Below, piece after piece: positions 62,938 through 64,000 of a stretch of DNA of 64,000 nucleotides (within the stretch, counting starts at the first letter, position 1; every line of letters starts with the position of its first letter). Made by a program: the position numbers and the translations under genes. The notes under the pieces were generated by a model. That model saw only the letters and a program-made list of their open reading frames with translations, was not told the origin of the DNA and ran no database searches. The stretch is from assembly GCA_937902735.1 (NCBI GenBank), contig CALELS010000015.1:124001-188000 (forward strand). Direction: 5' to 3'. This stretch comes from an uncultured Caryophanales bacterium (GTDB lineage Bacteria; Bacillota_I; Bacilli_A; RFN20; CAG-826).

Positions 62938-64000
62938 ATGATGATGAACATTAAAGACATTGCAAAAAAAGCTCATATCAATGAGAAATACGTTGAATGT
63001 TATGGAAATGATAAAGCCAAAATTAACTTATCCATCATGGATGAATTTAAAAATAAAAAGGATGGTAAGCTAGTTTTAGTTACCGCTATTACACCAACCA
63101 AAGCTGGTGAAGGTAAAACCACAATGTCAATCGCTCTTACCGAAGGTATGGCCAAGATTAATCAAAATGTTATGCTTGCTCTTCGTGAACCAAGCCTTGG
63201 ACCAGTATTTGGTTTAAAAGGCGGCGCAACTGGTGGGGGTCTTGCCTCAATCGAACCTGCTGAAGATATTAATCTTCACTTTACAGGTGATATGCATGCT
63301 TTAACATCATCTATCAATTTAATTGCCGCAATTATTGATAACCATCTTTTCCAAGGCAATGAACTCAACATTAATCCTGAAAGAATTGTCTGGAAAAGAG
63401 CAATGGATATGAACGACCGTGCCTTAAGACAAATTCAAGTCGGTTTAGGTAAAAATAACGGTACTATTCATGAAAATGGTTTTATGATCACTGTTGCAAG
63501 TGAAATGATGGCTATCATGTGTCTAGCTAAAGATGAAGAAGACTTTAGAAATCGTGTAAATAAAATCATCGTTGCTTATACATACGATGAAAAACCAGTC
63601 ACAGTTAAAGATCTCAAGATTTCAAACGCTATCATGAAACTCATGAGACAAGCTCTTAAACCAAATCTTGTTCAAACAACAGAGAATAATCCAACATTAG
63701 TCCATGGTGGACCATTCGCAAATATTGCTCATGGTTGTAACTCAATTATTGCCTTAAAACTTGCTTTAAAACTTGGCGATATCGTCGTTACAGAAGCTGG
63801 ATTCGGTGCTGATCTTGGCGCTGAAAAATTCATGGATATTTGTATGAGAGCAGCCGAACTTAAACCTGATGGTGTAGTTATGGTTGCTACTATTCGTGCT
63901 TTAAAACTTCATGGTGGTGTTCCATATGAAGAACTAGACAAAGAAAATGTTGATGCTGTTTTAAAAGGTATTCCTAATCTTGAAGTTCATCTTGAAAACA
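62938..64000 (+). CDS. fhs: Formate-tetrahydrofolate ligase (3' end outside window)
   Basis: The first 354 codons of a protein usually about 555 residues long. [11 protein letters not shown] is the ATP-binding loop; [33 protein letters not shown], and [13 protein letters not shown] are signatures of Fhs. It makes 10-formyl-THF from formate, THF and ATP. The start is the first of three ATGs, 9 bases after AAAGGAG. It follows tcdA by 4 bases. A formate-type channel at 32540-33223 could feed it. Confidence 0.96.
   Translation, partial: MMMNIKDIAKKAHINEKYVECYGNDKAKINLSIMDEFKNKKDGKLVLVTAITPTKAGEGKTTMSIALTEGMAKINQNVMLALREPSLGPVFGLKGGATGGGLASIEPAEDINLHFTGDMHALTSSINLIAAIIDNHLFQGNELNINPERIVWKRAMDMNDRALRQIQVGLGKNNGTIHENGFMITVASEMMAIMCLAKDEEDFRNRVNKIIVAYTYDEKPVTVKDLKISNAIMKLMRQALKPNLVQTTENNPTLVHGGPFANIAHGCNSIIALKLALKLGDIVVTEAGFGADLGAEKFMDICMRAAELKPDGVVMVATIRALKLHGGVPYEELDKENVDAVLKGIPNLEVHLEN

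Overview
The window is AT-rich (about one third G+C by eye), densely coded bacterial chromosome. It has no rRNA, tRNA, insertion sequence, prophage or CRISPR array that I can see. TGA is used as a stop (the yoeB-like toxin ends in TGA directly before a terminator hairpin) and Trp is read from TGG, so the code is standard. From about 39.7 kb onward the gene order resembles Bacillus: suf operon, mnmG-rsmG, FMN riboswitch-ribU, ferredoxin, cmk-der-hup, cca-dnaD-nth-recU-gpsB-rnpB, pgsA-cinA-recA-rny-ymdB-miaB-ymcA. The many lipoproteins, starch-active proteins, short SufD and very short CCA-adding enzyme suggest an uncultured, host- or gut-associated member of the Bacilli near the Mollicutes/RF39-type lineages. 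That placement is inference.

Layout. 0-6.5 kb: end of a UDP-glucose dehydrogenase gene and a UDP-glucuronate epimerase, then two large surface lipoproteins (collagen-like plus CotH-like; Ig-like plus starch-binding-like repeats). 6.5-7.1 kb: a YefM/YoeB-type toxin-antitoxin pair with a clear double-palindrome operator. 7.4-23.5 kb: an eleven-gene co-directional operon with gaps of 23 bases or less, ended by a terminator. It encodes membrane proteins, two membrane-anchored AAA+ ATPases with identical ATPase domains, a third AAA+-like protein without a P-loop, a coiled-coil protein, a double transglutaminase-like exoprotein, a large modular adhesin-like protein, a zinc-ribbon membrane protein and a lipoprotein. 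This is my best candidate for an undescribed envelope system. 23.5-28.2 kb: PlsC-like acyltransferase, GltS-like transporter and an acidic repeat lipoprotein behind a promoter with a 16-bp palindrome and a cre-like site. 28.3-39.5 kb: secreted GH13 amylase, MntP, a formate/nitrite channel, an HD protein, an OB-like lipoprotein, a HIT protein and two PrsA-like lipoproteins. 39.7-64 kb: housekeeping genes (Fe-S assembly, tRNA modification, riboflavin uptake, replication and repair, cell division, RNase P RNA, phospholipid synthesis, RecA, RNase Y, tRNA isopentenylation, TcdA and the start of formate-tetrahydrofolate ligase).

How it fits together. The amylase and the starch-binding-like lipoprotein could capture and cut starch at the cell surface. 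The formate channel and formate-THF ligase link formate to one-carbon metabolism. The suf operon supplies clusters for MiaB, Nth and the ferredoxin. The eleven-gene operon has the logic of an ATP-driven cytoplasmic AAA+ module coupled across the membrane to extracellular transglutaminase and repeat proteins, comparable in outline to MoxR/transglutaminase operons but with different parts.

No gene-free stretch exceeds 300 bases. The longest, 7099-7393, holds a terminator and inverted repeats.
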